Positions 8,587 to 17,414 are shown, numbered from the stretch's first letter. The stretch is 57,897 nucleotides of DNA from Edaphobacter sp. (GCA_025462645.1 JAOAPB010000120.1:1-57897); one strand, 5' to 3'. Notes: generated by a model from the letters alone, not told the origin. A program made the numbers and translations.

Positions 8587-10398
8587 CTACCCAGCCTTCT
8601 CCGTCAACTCCGCCCATCGCGCATACAGCTTGTCGGTCACGTCCTGCGCAGCCTCCATCTCCGCCAGCGCATTCGTCAGCTTCGCCGCATCGGTAGCCGC
8701 AGCATCAATGGCCTCACGCGCAGCCTGCAACCGATCCTCCGCCGCCTCCACCGCAGCCTCGATCCCCGCGAACTCCCGAGCCTCAAGATAGGAGAGCTTC
8801 TTCTTCCCTCCAGCAGCCGGGGCAGAAGCAGAGCTAGCCGAAGTAACCGCCGTCCCCGTAGCTCCCGGAGCAATCGCCTCCTCCACCTTCACACCCCGCC
8901 ACTGCTCCCACTGCGAGTAGTCCGCAAACGTCTCCGCCCCACTCCTGCCATCAAGCCCCAGCACAATCGTCGACACCCGATCCAACATGTAACGATCATG
9001 GGTCACTAACACCAGCGCCCCCGTGTACTCCAGCAGACTCTCCTCAAGAATCTCAAGCGTAGCGATATCCAAATCGTTCGTAGGCTCATCGAGCAGCAGC
9101 AGATCCGCCGGCTCCAACATCAGCTTGGCAATCAACACCCGAGCCCGCTCGCCTCCACTCAACCTCTCCACCGGCTGGTTGAGCTGCTCACTGGTAAACA
9201 GGAACTTCGTGGCATAACTCGCCACATGCACCACGCGCCCCTGGTACACCACCGAGTCCGAGTCCGGAGCCAGCGCCCGCCGCAGCGTAACGCCCTCCTC
9301 CAGCTCGCGAGTCTGCGAGAAGTAGACGATCTTCAACGAAGCCGCCTTCTTCACCACTCCGGCCGAAGCCTCTAACTCCCCCGTCAACAGCCGCAGCAGC
9401 GTAGTCTTCCCGCTCCCATTCGGCCCAACGAGTCCAACCCGCATCCCGCTGGTCACCAGAAAACTCAGTCCTTCAACGATCTTCCGATCGCCCAGCACAA
9501 CGCTGACATCCTCGAACTCCACCAGTCGCTTCGTCTGCCGATCCGTCGCCGAGAAGTCGATCCCAGCACTCGCCGTCTGCACCCGCGAGTTCACATCCTT
9601 CAACTGCCCAATCAAATCCTGCGCGTTATCGATCCGAGCCTTCGCCTTCGTACTCCGAGCCTTCGGCCCCCGCCGCAGCCACTCCACTTCGATCTTCACC
9701 CGGTTCTTCAGCGCATCCTGCAGCTTGCTCTGCGCCTCCATGTAGGCCTGCTTGCCTTCGATAAACTTCGAGTAGCTCCCCTTCACCCGCAGCAGCCCAT
9801 CCGCATACACACGGTTAAGCTCCACTATCTCCGTCGCAACATTCTCAAGAAAATAACGATCATGGCTGACCAGAACACAAGCAAAACTACCCTCATTCAG
9901 CAACTCCTCCAGCCAGACGATCCCGGCCAAATCAAGATGGTTCGTAGGCTCGTCCAGCAGCAGCACATCCGGATGCGTCACCACGGCCTCAGCAATCGCC
10001 AGCCGCTTCCGCCATCCTCCACTCAACCTCGCCGCCTCGGCATCGAGGTCAGGAAATCCAGTCCGCCCACTCGTCTCCCGCAGCCGTCCCTCATGCTCGC
10101 CTTCGGCCACCTTGGCCCGCACCAGCGCAGCCTCCAGCACAGCGCGCACCGTCATGCCCGGAGCAAAGGTCGACTCCTGCTGCACATATCCCACACGAGC
10201 CCGCTTGCGAACCGCAACATCTCCCGAGTCGGCATCCTCGTCCCCCGCCAGAACCTTCAGCAGCGTACTCTTCCCCGCCCCATTCGGCCCAATCAGCCCA
10301 ATACGATCGCCATCTGAAACAGTAAAAGAGATCTCACGAAACAAGGGGGTCGCGCCAAAGGCCTTGGTTAAACCCTGCGCATTTAAGATCGGTGGCAT
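8587..10398 (-). CDS. uup: ABC-F family ATPase (Uup-like)
   Basis: This 603-residue soluble protein has two ABC cassettes and no membrane segment, the ABC-F plan. Cassette 1 has Walker A GPNGAGKST and signature LSGGWRKRL. Cassette 2 has GPNGSGKTT and LSGGERARV, followed by DEPTNDLD. An interdomain linker of about 80 residues (around EGKQAYMEAQSKLQD) is basic and helical, and a C-terminal Ala/Glu-rich helical pair (about residues 535-603) matches the Uup C-terminal coiled coil that binds DNA or ribosomes. ABC-F proteins act on the ribosome or, for Uup, affect precise transposon excision and ribosome function. It stands alone on the minus strand. Start ATG at 10398. Confidence 0.88.
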   Translation of the reverse strand: MPPILNAQGLTKAFGATPLFREISFTVSDGDRIGLIGPNGAGKSTLLKVLAGDEDADSGDVAVRKRARVGYVQQESTFAPGMTVRAVLEAALVRAKVAEGEHEGRLRETSGRTGFPDLDAEAARLSGGWRKRLAIAEAVVTHPDVLLLDEPTNHLDLAGIVWLEELLNEGSFACVLVSHDRYFLENVATEIVELNRVYADGLLRVKGSYSKFIEGKQAYMEAQSKLQDALKNRVKIEVEWLRRGPKARSTKAKARIDNAQDLIGQLKDVNSRVQTASAGIDFSATDRQTKRLVEFEDVSVVLGDRKIVEGLSFLVTSGMRVGLVGPNGSGKTTLLRLLTGELEASAGVVKKAASLKIVYFSQTRELEEGVTLRRALAPDSDSVVYQGRVVHVASYATKFLFTSEQLNQPVERLSGGERARVLIAKLMLEPADLLLLDEPTNDLDIATLEILEESLLEYTGALVLVTHDRYMLDRVSTIVLGLDGRSGAETFADYSQWEQWRGVKVEEAIAPGATGTAVTSASSASAPAAGGKKKLSYLEAREFAGIEAAVEAAEDRLQAAREAIDAAATDAAKLTNALAEMEAAQDVTDKLYARWAELTEKAG

Positions 10399-10495
10399 TT
10401 CTTCAGTCTAACGTCTGCGTCGCAACGTTCCTAATCGACATGCCGAACGCCACGGAACGGGCATGGCCACCGAGCTAAGAACAAGCCATATTCTC

Positions 10496-10903
10496 CTACT
10501 CAACCGCAAACTCGGGATCAATAGGAACCTGGAGTGCTGTTGCCAGCGCATTGGTTTCGGCTGCCATGCCGACCACCGCGAGAAACTCGGCGTGTTGCTG
10601 GTCACTGAGACCCTTGGCCCGGGCTGCTGCGGTATGGGAGTGCACGCAGTAGCTGCAACCGTTGATCGTAGATGCGGCAATGTAGATTAATTCTTTGGTC
10701 AGTGGATCGAGCGAGCCCGGTTCGACCATGACTTCTTTGATGCTTGACCAGGTTCGCTCCAGAAGCGCCGGCTGGTTGGCAAGCGCCCGCCAGAAGTTAT
10801 TCACGAAATCAGATCGACGGGTTGAGCGTATGTCATCAAAAACCGCCTTTATCCGAGGATTGGCTGAAACTTCTTCGTCAGTCCAAAGCTTTACAGTCGC
10901 CAT
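10496..10903 (-). CDS. Carboxymuconolactone decarboxylase/AhpD-like protein
   Basis: This 135-residue helical protein carries the AhpD-type redox motif C83-x2-C86-x3-H90 (CSYCVHSH), preceded by TKELIYIAASTINGC and followed by AAARAKGLS, the CMD family signature. Such proteins are peroxidase-like thiol enzymes reducing alkyl hydroperoxides or acting as disulfide relays. Neither a peroxiredoxin nor an electron donor lies beside it, so its partner is unknown. Codon use is less C-biased than in the flanking genes, which hints at a different history. Gaps of about 100-140 bp separate it from both minus-strand neighbours, so it is probably transcribed alone. Confidence 0.85.
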   Translation of the reverse strand: MATVKLWTDEEVSANPRIKAVFDDIRSTRRSDFVNNFWRALANQPALLERTWSSIKEVMVEPGSLDPLTKELIYIAASTINGCSYCVHSHTAAARAKGLSDQQHAEFLAVVGMAAETNALATALQVPIDPEFAVE

Positions 10904-11040
10904 CGTGAAGACCTTTCAAGTGTGCGGCAAGCATGATTTCGAGTTGCAGGCAAAACATAAGTCGTATGAATTGAGGGCAACCCTTCTTCTGTCATTGGCT
11001 GCCCTATATCGAGGAAGGCGGCTATCCCTCCGGCAGTTCC

Positions 11041-11349
11041 CTACTCCAGATCAAAATCCCGAAGCGGACGCTCTCCCATCGGTGTCTCCTTGGCCTTCTT
11101 CACCGCCTCGGCAAACTTCTTCGCCAGCACATCGTCCTTGTTCTTCTGAGCATCCACACTCTGCTGAAAGATCGAGTCCCGCCGGGCATCCGCCTCGCGC
11201 AGCGCCTTCGCCGCCTCGCCGAAGTCCTCGAACATCTTCTTCCTCGGAGCGGACTTATGCGCAATCACCGATCGCGTCACGGGATCCACCGTCAACATCC
11301 CACCGCAATCCGGACACATCACTTCAAACGGCTGATCGCTCAGACCCAT
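11041..11349 (-). CDS. Small conserved protein with one CxxC knuckle
   Basis: This 102-residue protein is not a family I can name. It starts MGLSDQPFEVMCPDCGGML, with Cys12-x2-Cys15 as the only CxxC, so zinc binding would need a second pair or dimerisation. Residues about 40-95 are strongly helical and charged (Lys, Glu, Ala rich), ending in PMGERPLRDFDLE. It is encoded 65 bp downstream of bshC on the same strand, so both may share a message. Codon use matches the C-biased neighbours and supports it as a real gene. Function unknown. Confidence 0.7.
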   Translation of the reverse strand: MGLSDQPFEVMCPDCGGMLTVDPVTRSVIAHKSAPRKKMFEDFGEAAKALREADARRDSIFQQSVDAQKNKDDVLAKKFAEAVKKAKETPMGERPLRDFDLE

Positions 11350-11414
11350 GGCAACTCACCTCATCAGCCATTCTAAAACCCACCGCCCACACCCTCAAAG
11401 CACAGATCCGACGC

Positions 11415-13040
11415 TTACAGCCTGACCACCAGATGGCCCGGACACTGATTCCCAGCCACTCCCACCAGCCGCTCCACCAGTCCCTCCCCATACCGCGCCA
11501 GAAACCATACACCAGCCAACACCCGCTCCTGCGGATTCCCGTCGGGAAACACATTCAGCGTGATCGCCTCAGCATGTTTCCGCAGACTGGCTTCCTTCTG
11601 CAGCTCATACGTAGCCGCCATTCGCCGCAGCCGGTTCATCTGATACAGCATCTTCGCGCCAGACACCTCTGCCGACTTTCCCAGCGACACATCCATTCCG
11701 CCCAGATACTCCGTCAATGCGTCCAGCTCCGTCTCCAGAGCACTCCCTACCGCCGCCAGCTTCCTCTTCAGTGGAATCGGCATCGCCCGCGCGCCCAGCC
11801 GCTGCGCCAGCTCATCGGGCGTCGTCATCGCATCCGGCAACTGGATCTCGTCCTTATCCATCACAGCCGCAATCGCCGGTTCAATCAGAGTCGCGCTCAA
11901 TCGCGGCAATACCGGCGTAGTCCGCCCCAGGATCCGCTGATACAGCACAGCACTCTGCGCAAAGTAGGCAACTTCGGCTGGGCCGCCGATATAGGCTGCG
12001 GTCGGCAACAATGTATCCTGAAACACCGGGCGCAAAAGCGCATTCGGGCTCAACCTCTCCGGGCTTCTCTCCAGAATCGCAATCAAATCTTCCGAAGAAT
12101 AGACGTGCCCGCCGGCCTTCCACTGGCCATCTGAAGGCCGGCGCAGTGCCACCCGCTCTCCAGTCCCCTCGTCCAACAGAAACAGCAGCGAAGCCCCCTC
12201 CGCCACCATCACCTGCGCATGATAGCCCTCGCTCACCAACTCTTCACTGCGAGTGATCAATTCGCTCTGCAACTCATCTGCATGTTCAATCGCGTACCGC
12301 AGCGTCCCTGCCCCCATCGCATGGAACTCACGCGACGAGGCGTCGATCACAATCAAACCCTGATCTGCAAAGATCCGCGCCATCAATCTGCCAAACGCAC
12401 TGGCCAGGGTCGGCTTCCGATCCCCTTGCGGCAGATAACACTCCCGCAGCCACTCCGTCACCGGCGCATACTCCAGCAGTTCGCTCGCCCGCTCCAGCAC
12501 CTGCTCCATCTCTGGCCCTGGAACCACTCCACCTACCGGCACCGGCCGATGAACCCGCAACCCTGCGTGCAACGTCTCCACTGTCGTCTTGCTCAACAGC
12601 GAGACCTGGTCTACTTCGGCCAGATCATGGTCTTCGGTAGCCAGCCAGAACATCGGCACATGCTCCACCCCACTGGCCCGCGTAGCCTCCCTGGCCCGCG
12701 CCACCGCCGAAGCGGCCTTCAGCAGCGTCAGCAACGGCCCGCCCATCAAAACCACTTGCTGCCCTGTCACCACCGCCCGAGCTCCCGCTCGCAGCTTCTC
12801 AATATTCGCCAGTGCAGCAGCATCCGCGCCAAACGCGACATTCTGCCGGTGCAGCTCATCCGCCAAACGCGCAGTATCCACCGCTGGCGGCGGATTGTGC
12901 ATCCACCTGCCTGCGAACGGCTCCGCCCCGTACCACCGTCGCACCGCTGCATCGGCAGGCTTGTCACCCATCGTCAGATAGTCGCGGTAGATCTGCGTCA
13001 CATGCGGCAACACCGTGATGGGGAAACACTCAACGCTCAT
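11415..13040 (-). CDS. bshC: Bacillithiol biosynthesis cysteine-adding enzyme
   Basis: It catalyses the last step of bacillithiol synthesis, attaching cysteine to glucosaminyl-malate. The family signature is clear: VVTGQQVVLMGGPLLTLLKA and MFWLATEDHDLAEVDQVSLL, then DNA encoding a coiled region and a final GRTTPVLPRLSATLIEP segment. The open frame extends upstream, but MSVECFPITVLPHVTQIYRD at 13040 fits the family N-terminus and gives 541 residues, the usual length. AAGGA lies about 12 nt upstream. bshA and bshB are not in the window. It suggests this organism uses bacillithiol, as other acidobacteria with bsh genes are thought to. The small CxxC gene follows on the same strand. Confidence 0.92.
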   Translation of the reverse strand: MSVECFPITVLPHVTQIYRDYLTMGDKPADAAVRRWYGAEPFAGRWMHNPPPAVDTARLADELHRQNVAFGADAAALANIEKLRAGARAVVTGQQVVLMGGPLLTLLKAASAVARAREATRASGVEHVPMFWLATEDHDLAEVDQVSLLSKTTVETLHAGLRVHRPVPVGGVVPGPEMEQVLERASELLEYAPVTEWLRECYLPQGDRKPTLASAFGRLMARIFADQGLIVIDASSREFHAMGAGTLRYAIEHADELQSELITRSEELVSEGYHAQVMVAEGASLLFLLDEGTGERVALRRPSDGQWKAGGHVYSSEDLIAILERSPERLSPNALLRPVFQDTLLPTAAYIGGPAEVAYFAQSAVLYQRILGRTTPVLPRLSATLIEPAIAAVMDKDEIQLPDAMTTPDELAQRLGARAMPIPLKRKLAAVGSALETELDALTEYLGGMDVSLGKSAEVSGAKMLYQMNRLRRMAATYELQKEASLRKHAEAITLNVFPDGNPQERVLAGVWFLARYGEGLVERLVGVAGNQCPGHLVVRL

Positions 13041-13195
13041 CGCAGCCACTTGTCCTTGAAGATTGTCTCTTGAAAGAGAACTTGTACTACACCTCAGCCC
13101 GCCGCCCGCGAACGAACGCCTCACACCTTACTTTACAGTGCCTTCCGTTGGATGCCATCCACACATCCCTAGATGCAGGATGATACCGTAGCTTT

Positions 13196-13819
13196 ATGGC
13201 CGCCCCAACAAAGAAACCCAGCGCCCCGAAGCCGCAGCCTCCCACCAACAGAAAAAAAGCCACCGCCAAGGCAAAACTCATCTCCTCAAAGCTCTCCTAC
13301 AAGGGCAAAGTCTTCTCCGTCTTCACCGATAAGGTCCTGGAGCCAGGCGGCGCCATCAACACCCGCGACGTCATCCGCCACAACGGATCCGTGGTCATCC
13401 TCGCTGTAGACGAGTCAAAGAACCCCAAAGACCCCGACATCATCTTCGAGCGCCAGTACCGCCACGCCGCCGGCCAGTTCCTCCTCGAACTCCCCGCCGG
13501 CCGAGTCGAACCCGGCGAAGCCCCCCTCGCCGCCGCCAAGCGTGAGATGATCGAGGAGACCGGCTACCGCGCCAAACGCTGGACCCTCCTCACCAAATAC
13601 TTCGCCAGCCCCGGCTTCCTCGGCGAGTGGATGCAGATCTACCTCGCCCGCGACATCAGCGATGGAGTCTCCCAGCCCGAAGCAGACGAGCAGATCGAAG
13701 TCTTCCGCATCCCCCTCTCAGAAGCCCTTGCCCTGGTCGCCGCCAACAAGATCCACGACGGCAAGACCCTCATCGGCCTCCTGCTCTACGACGCCGGCCG
13801 CCGTTCCGGGCGTCTCTAG
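13196..13819 (+). CDS. NUDIX hydrolase (ADP-ribose pyrophosphatase-like)
   Basis: This 207-residue protein has a complete Nudix box, G-x5-E-x7-REMIEETG, in GRVEPGEAPLAAAKREMIEE followed by TGY. It is preceded by FERQYRHAAGQFLLELPAG, the arrangement of ADP-ribose/NUDT5-type hydrolases that cleave ADP-sugars into AMP plus sugar phosphate. An extra 30-residue N-terminus is rich in Lys, Pro and Ala and has no homologous feature I know. The C-terminal half (IEVFRIPLSEALALVAANKI) is typical of the subfamily. It is divergent from bshC across about 155 bp. Confidence 0.88.
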   Translation: MAAPTKKPSAPKPQPPTNRKKATAKAKLISSKLSYKGKVFSVFTDKVLEPGGAINTRDVIRHNGSVVILAVDESKNPKDPDIIFERQYRHAAGQFLLELPAGRVEPGEAPLAAAKREMIEETGYRAKRWTLLTKYFASPGFLGEWMQIYLARDISDGVSQPEADEQIEVFRIPLSEALALVAANKIHDGKTLIGLLLYDAGRRSGRL

Positions 13820-14192
13820 TCCCTCTCCCTCGCACCGCCAGGGGTCAAGCTCTCAGATCGTCCTCTCAATCCCTCTCAATCGATGTCAAGTGCAGATCAC
13901 GCGATCATGGCGAGTTGTGCGATAGCGAGACCTTGCATTCGTTTGCATCTTCTTTTTGCCGTTATATTTTTCTTCCGCTCTGTCCGAAGATCTTCGTCAT
14001 TAATAACTAACTAACCTTTCAATACACCCCTCAATACACCCTAAAGGACTGCTCGCCACAGGCTAAAGAAACCCGCCACAGAAAACTCCAGCCACAACTT
14101 TTGCGTCAGAGTTGATTAAGCGATATCACCCTGGCGAGGCGATCTCGCCGGTGATGTAACTCGATTGTGAACAGTAGAAAGGGAGTTTGGTC
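13820..14192 (+). promoter_or_regulatory. Long leader region of the cold-shock gene
   Basis: No gene is visible in these 373 bp. Three features stand out. A tandem 12-nt direct repeat TCAATACACCCC/T occupies 14019-14042. A stem-loop at 14125-14155 (ATCACC, bulge CT, GGCGAG, loop GCGAT, CTCGCC, GGTGAT) lies just upstream of the ribosome-binding site. AGGGAG at 14180-14185 precedes a TTG start by 7 nt. Cold-shock genes often have long structured 5' leaders that act as thermosensors, so this hairpin is a candidate, but no promoter could be placed with confidence. Confidence 0.45.
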
Positions 14193-14411
14193 TTGGCACA
14201 ATATAAGGGAACAGTAAAGTGGTTTAACAACGCAAAAGGGTACGGCTTCCTCGGCCGCAACGAGGGCGCCGACGTCTTCGTTCACTACAGCTCCATCCAG
14301 CGCGAGGGTTACAAGAGCCTCAAAGAGGGGGATGAGGTTGAGTTCGACATCATACAGGGCACCAAAGGCCCTCAGGCCGATCAGGTGGCTCGTCTCAAAG
14401 AAGCTAGCTAA
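14193..14411 (+). CDS. Cold-shock protein, CspA family
   Basis: This 72-residue single OB-fold protein binds single-stranded RNA/DNA. RNP1 (KGYGFLGR) and RNP2 (VFVHYSSI) are present; RNP1 has Leu-Gly where KGYGFI is usual. An upstream in-frame TTG at 14187 exists but leaves only 1 nt after AGGGAG, so the TTG at 14193 with 7-nt spacing is the start, giving MAQYKGTVKWFN. The long structured leader suggests post-transcriptional control. It is monocistronic, followed by polX after 148 bp. Confidence 0.92.
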   Translation: MAQYKGTVKWFNNAKGYGFLGRNEGADVFVHYSSIQREGYKSLKEGDEVEFDIIQGTKGPQADQVARLKEAS

Positions 14412-14559
14412 TTTTCATCCTTCCCAGGTGCTATGCACCGAATCGCCTTCAGAAAGGCATAGCACCTCTTATGTATGGATGCTCACTTCGCCTTTTCCAG
14501 GTGGGATGTTGCATACTGACTCGGTAGGCTAGCGAACGTAACGCCGGCCACCGACTCTC

Positions 14560-16467
14560 ATGGATAACATCTCTATCGCGCGTCTCCTCGACGAAACTGC
14601 GGCTCTCCTTGAGATCGACGCAGCAGACACCTTCCGCATCCGCTCCTATCGCCGTGCCGCCGAAGCCGTCGAGCAGCAGACGACGCAAGTCGCGACCCTC
14701 GTTACTCCCGACTCCGATCCCAAAGCCCTCCTTGCCATTCCCGGCATCGGCAAGGGCATGGCCGCGAACATCGTCGCTCTGGTCGCCACCGGCACTATGC
14801 CCCTTCGCGAAGAGCTCCTCACCAAATACAAGCCCACCATGCTCGAGCTCCTGCGCCTCCCCGGCATGGGCCCCAAGACCGTAGCCCTCATCTGGTCCGC
14901 CCTTCAGGTAGCCGACATCGACGCCCTCGAAGAGGCCGCCAAAGCCGGCCACCTCAACAAACTTCCCCGCATGGGAGAGAAGTTCACCACCAAGCTCCTC
15001 AAGGGCATCGAAGACCATCGCAAGAACTCCAGCCGCTTCCGCATCGATCAGGCCATGGACCACGCCGACCGCATCTCCACCCTCATCCGCGCCTTCCCTG
15101 GCATCGACGAGATCACCCCCGCAGGCTCCCTCCGCCGAGGCCGCGAGACCGTAGGCGATCTCGACCTCCTCGTCACCGGCCCCGCCTGCGAGGCCAACAT
15201 CGTAGCCGCCGCCATCGAACACGTAGCCTCGCTCCCCCTCATCGACAAGCTCATCGCCAAGGGTCAGAACAAGGTCTCCTTCACCCTCCGCAACAACCTC
15301 CAGGTCGACGTCCGCCTCCTCCCCCGCGCCAGCTACGGAGCCGCCCTCCAATACTTCACCGGCTCCAAGATGCACAACGTAGCCCTCCGCCAGCGCGCCA
15401 TCAAACGCGGCCTCACCCTCAACGAGTACGCCCTCCTCCGCGTCGAGGACAACACCATCGTCGCCGCCGCCACTGAAGCCGATATCTACCGCGCCCTCGA
15501 CCTCGACTACATCCCACCCGAGCTCCGCGAGAACTCCGGCGAGCTCGAAGCCGCCGTCAATCACACCCTGCCCACCCTCATCACGTTGGCCGACATCCGC
15601 GGCGACCTCCACATGCACACCGACGCCACTGACGGCCGCGACACCATCCTCCAGATGGCCGAAGCCGCCCTCGCCCGTGGCCTCAGCTACATCGCCATCA
15701 CCGACCACAGCAAAAACCTCGCCATGACCAACGGCCTCGACGACACCCGAGCTCTCGCCCACATCAAACGCATCCGCGAAGTCGACGCCGAACTCCAGCA
15801 AAACCTCTCCGAATTAGCTGATGCCCTCATGAAGGACATCCCACCTGCCAACCCTCGTCTCTCTATCCTTTGGAACAGCCTGTCATTTCGACCGGACCCT
15901 GAGCGGGCAACGCGAGTCGAAGGGGTAGCGGAGAAACCTGCTTCTCTACCGCTGAACTTCCGCATCCTCCCCGGCATCGAAGTCGACATCCTCGCCGACG
16001 GCACTCTCGACCTCGACGACTCCACCCTCGCCCAGATGGACATCGTCATCGCCAGCGTCCACAGCCTCTTCAACCAACCCGTCGAAGAGATGACTTCCCG
16101 TGTCCTCCGCGCCCTCGAAAACCCACACACCCGCATCCTCGGCCACCCCACCGGCCGCAAGGTCTTGAGCCGCGAACCCTACGCCATCCACATCGACCAG
16201 ATCCTCAAGCGAGCCGCTGAACTAGGCGTAGCCGTAGAGCACAACGCAAGCCCGGCCAGATCCGATCTCAACGATCTCCACCTGCGCCTCGCCAAACAAC
16301 ATGGCTGCAAGATCACGGTCAACACCGACGCCCACAGCACCGAAGAGTTAAACCAGATCCGCTACGGCATCACCCAGCTCCGCCGAGCCTGGCTTACCAA
16401 AGAAGACCTCATCAACACCCAACCCACCGCCGAAGCCCTGCGAACCCAACTCCGCCCCAAACCCTGA
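14560..16467 (+). CDS. polX: PolX family DNA polymerase with PHP domain and an in-frame insertion
   Basis: This bacterial/archaeal-type PolX fills short gaps in base-excision repair and carries a PHP 3'-5' exonuclease. Two helix-hairpin-helix motifs (PGIGKGMAANI, PGMGPKTVALI) precede the X-family palm with AGSLRRGRETVGDLDLL (Asp200/Asp202). The PHP domain starts at about residue 349 with DLHMHTDATDGRD and AITDHSKN. At 635 residues it is about 50-60 longer than usual. The excess is residues 415-464, between the helix ending in LQQ and LNFRILPGIEVDILADG, where relatives join directly. DNA 15882-15950 of that segment is a copy of the intergenic GTCATTTCGACCGGA repeat. Frame and PHP metal ligands are preserved. 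Confidence 0.93.
   Translation: MDNISIARLLDETAALLEIDAADTFRIRSYRRAAEAVEQQTTQVATLVTPDSDPKALLAIPGIGKGMAANIVALVATGTMPLREELLTKYKPTMLELLRLPGMGPKTVALIWSALQVADIDALEEAAKAGHLNKLPRMGEKFTTKLLKGIEDHRKNSSRFRIDQAMDHADRISTLIRAFPGIDEITPAGSLRRGRETVGDLDLLVTGPACEANIVAAAIEHVASLPLIDKLIAKGQNKVSFTLRNNLQVDVRLLPRASYGAALQYFTGSKMHNVALRQRAIKRGLTLNEYALLRVEDNTIVAAATEADIYRALDLDYIPPELRENSGELEAAVNHTLPTLITLADIRGDLHMHTDATDGRDTILQMAEAALARGLSYIAITDHSKNLAMTNGLDDTRALAHIKRIREVDAELQQNLSELADALMKDIPPANPRLSILWNSLSFRPDPERATRVEGVAEKPASLPLNFRILPGIEVDILADGTLDLDDSTLAQMDIVIASVHSLFNQPVEEMTSRVLRALENPHTRILGHPTGRKVLSREPYAIHIDQILKRAAELGVAVEHNASPARSDLNDLHLRLAKQHGCKITVNTDAHSTEELNQIRYGITQLRRAWLTKEDLINTQPTAEALRTQLRPKP
15882..15950 (+). repeat. GTCATTTCGACCGG-type repeat inside polX
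   Basis: GTCATTTCGACCGGA at 15882-15896 and GCGGAGAAACCTGCTTCTC near 15929-15947 match the intergenic copies at 48341-48420 and 38193-38263 in order and spacing. The reading frame passes through it without a stop and encodes FRPDPERATRVEGVAEKPAS. It lies inside a 150-bp stretch (15802-15951) absent from usual PolX proteins. Confidence 0.85.
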
Positions 16468-16469
16468 GT

Positions 16470-16505
16470 GTTCTTGTTCTTGTTCTTGTTTTTGCTATTG
16501 TTTTT
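16470..16505 (+). repeat. Hexanucleotide tract after polX
   Basis: Three GTTCTT units are followed by GTTTTT, GCTATT and GTTTTT, six hexamers starting 2 nt after the polX stop. It runs directly into ACGCTTGTCATTCTGAGCG, the head of a GTCAT repeat. The same order, hexamer tract then repeat, is seen at 39297-39455. Confidence 0.8.
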
Positions 16506-16511
16506 ACGCTT

Positions 16512-16545
16512 GTCATTCTGAGCGAAGCGAAGAACCCCCGCATTT
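16512..16545 (+). repeat. GTCAT repeat, subtype A (GTCATTCTGAGCG...)
   Basis: The sequence GTCATTCTGAGCGAAGCG followed by AAGAACCCCCGCATTT is nearly identical to copies at 17415-17447 and 39422-39455. A GTTTTTGCTGTTGTTTGTTC linker follows, as after other copies. It sits in the polX-FUSC gap, so it could lie in the 3' region of both converging genes. Confidence 0.9.
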
Positions 16546-16585
16546 GTTTTTGCTGTTGTTTGTTCTTTTACCCCTCCCCAAAAGT

Positions 16586-16648
16586 GTCATCCTGAGCGAG
16601 CGCACATCGCCAGTCGAAGGACCTGCGGTTGCAGTTGCCTGTTCTCTC
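16586..16648 (+). repeat. GTCAT repeat, subtype B (GTCATCCTGAGCG...ACCTGCGG)
   Basis: GTCATCCTGAGCGAGCGCAC then CAGTCGAAGGACCTGCGGTT and the GCAGTTGCCTGTTCT linker. It shares its head with subtype A and its ACCTGCGGTTGCA tail with the copy at 39172-39236. It is the second repeat within 75 bp in this gap. Confidence 0.8.
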
Positions 16649-16710
16649 ATCCTCCTAACCGCCCGTCCCCGGTTCACCCAGCAAACCCGAGTGCAGGCCT
16701 CCAAAGTTAT

Positions 16711-17187
16711 CTAGGCCGTCCCCGACTCCACCTTCACACTCTCCCGCCACAACACCTGCGAAACCACCAGCGCCACAATAATCCCGAAGCTCACCTCAAG
16801 AAACCGATCCAGCGCAACCCTCCAGTGCGAAGCCGCACTCGGCACCAGCAGCACAATCGTCGCCGCCACACCCGCCATCCGGCCTGCCCCCTTCAGCCCC
16901 ATCAACTCTGGAATCACCATGCACACCAGCACCACAGCGGCATACACGATCAAATGCCCATGCCATACTTCCGCCGCACCCCATCCCACCAATGCTCCAA
17001 CTGCAGTACCCACCAGCCGATCCCGCGACGCCGTCAGCGTCGCCGCCCTCTCCGACTGCATCACCACAACGGCAGTCACACAAGCCCAGTATCCCTGAGA
17101 AAACCCGAAGACCCTCGCCAGCGCCAGACAGATCCCCGCAGCGATCGCAGTCTTCAGCTCATGCCTCCAGTTCACCGCATCCACCAT
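16711..17187 (-). CDS. FUSC-type membrane protein (aromatic acid exporter-like)
   Basis: This protein of about 158 residues has four or five hydrophobic helices and the hallmark WRHELKTAIAAGICLALA, QGYWACVTAVVVMQS and RDRLVGTAVGALVGW of the N-terminal FUSC/ArAE_1 membrane domain. Full-length exporters also have a cytoplasmic half, which is missing here, so this is a minimal membrane-only version as seen in many small FUSC proteins. I start at the ATG at 17187; a TTG nine bases upstream is in frame. No good Shine-Dalgarno is visible for either. Substrate unknown; export of aromatic acids is a family-level guess. Confidence 0.72.
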   Translation of the reverse strand: MVDAVNWRHELKTAIAAGICLALARVFGFSQGYWACVTAVVVMQSERAATLTASRDRLVGTAVGALVGWGAAEVWHGHLIVYAAVVLVCMVIPELMGLKGAGRMAGVAATIVLLVPSAASHWRVALDRFLEVSFGIIVALVVSQVLWRESVKVESGTA

Positions 17188-17306
17188 CTCAGCCAAATAA
17201 ATCGCTCCTCACTCACACAGGGGATAACACAGCATCGCATCCACTCACACAAACCTCACAAATCTTTCAACGACCAATCTTCCCGTATTTACTCTCTTGT
17301 TCTACC

Positions 17307-17380
17307 TGTCACTTGTCTGCCTGCCGCTTGTCTACCTCAATCTGCCGCTTGTCTCTTTGATCTGTCGCTTGCCTATCTTG
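17307..17380 (+). repeat. Degenerate CTGYCGCTTGYCT repeats
   Basis: Four imperfect copies of CTG(C/T)CRCTTG(T/C)CT (CTGTCACTTGTCT, CTGCCGCTTGTCT, CTGCCGCTTGTCT, CTGTCGCTTGCCT) occur about 20 nt apart. They lie in the non-coding 17188-17881 region before a GTCAT repeat. They look like a decayed short tandem array. Confidence 0.65.
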
Positions 17381-17414
17381 ACCAAGAGAGCTCATCTACT
17401 TCACCAAGGAGCCC

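Noticed and set aside
10695..12134. 479-residue plus-strand frame over bshC and neighbours
   Set aside because: Arg/Ser/Pro/His-rich shadow of three minus-strand genes; no motif.
14449..15801. 450-residue minus-strand frame opposite polX
   Set aside because: Its composition (Gly, Val, Asp, Glu rich, no motif) is the mirror of C-ending codons; polX is a confident gene on the other strand.
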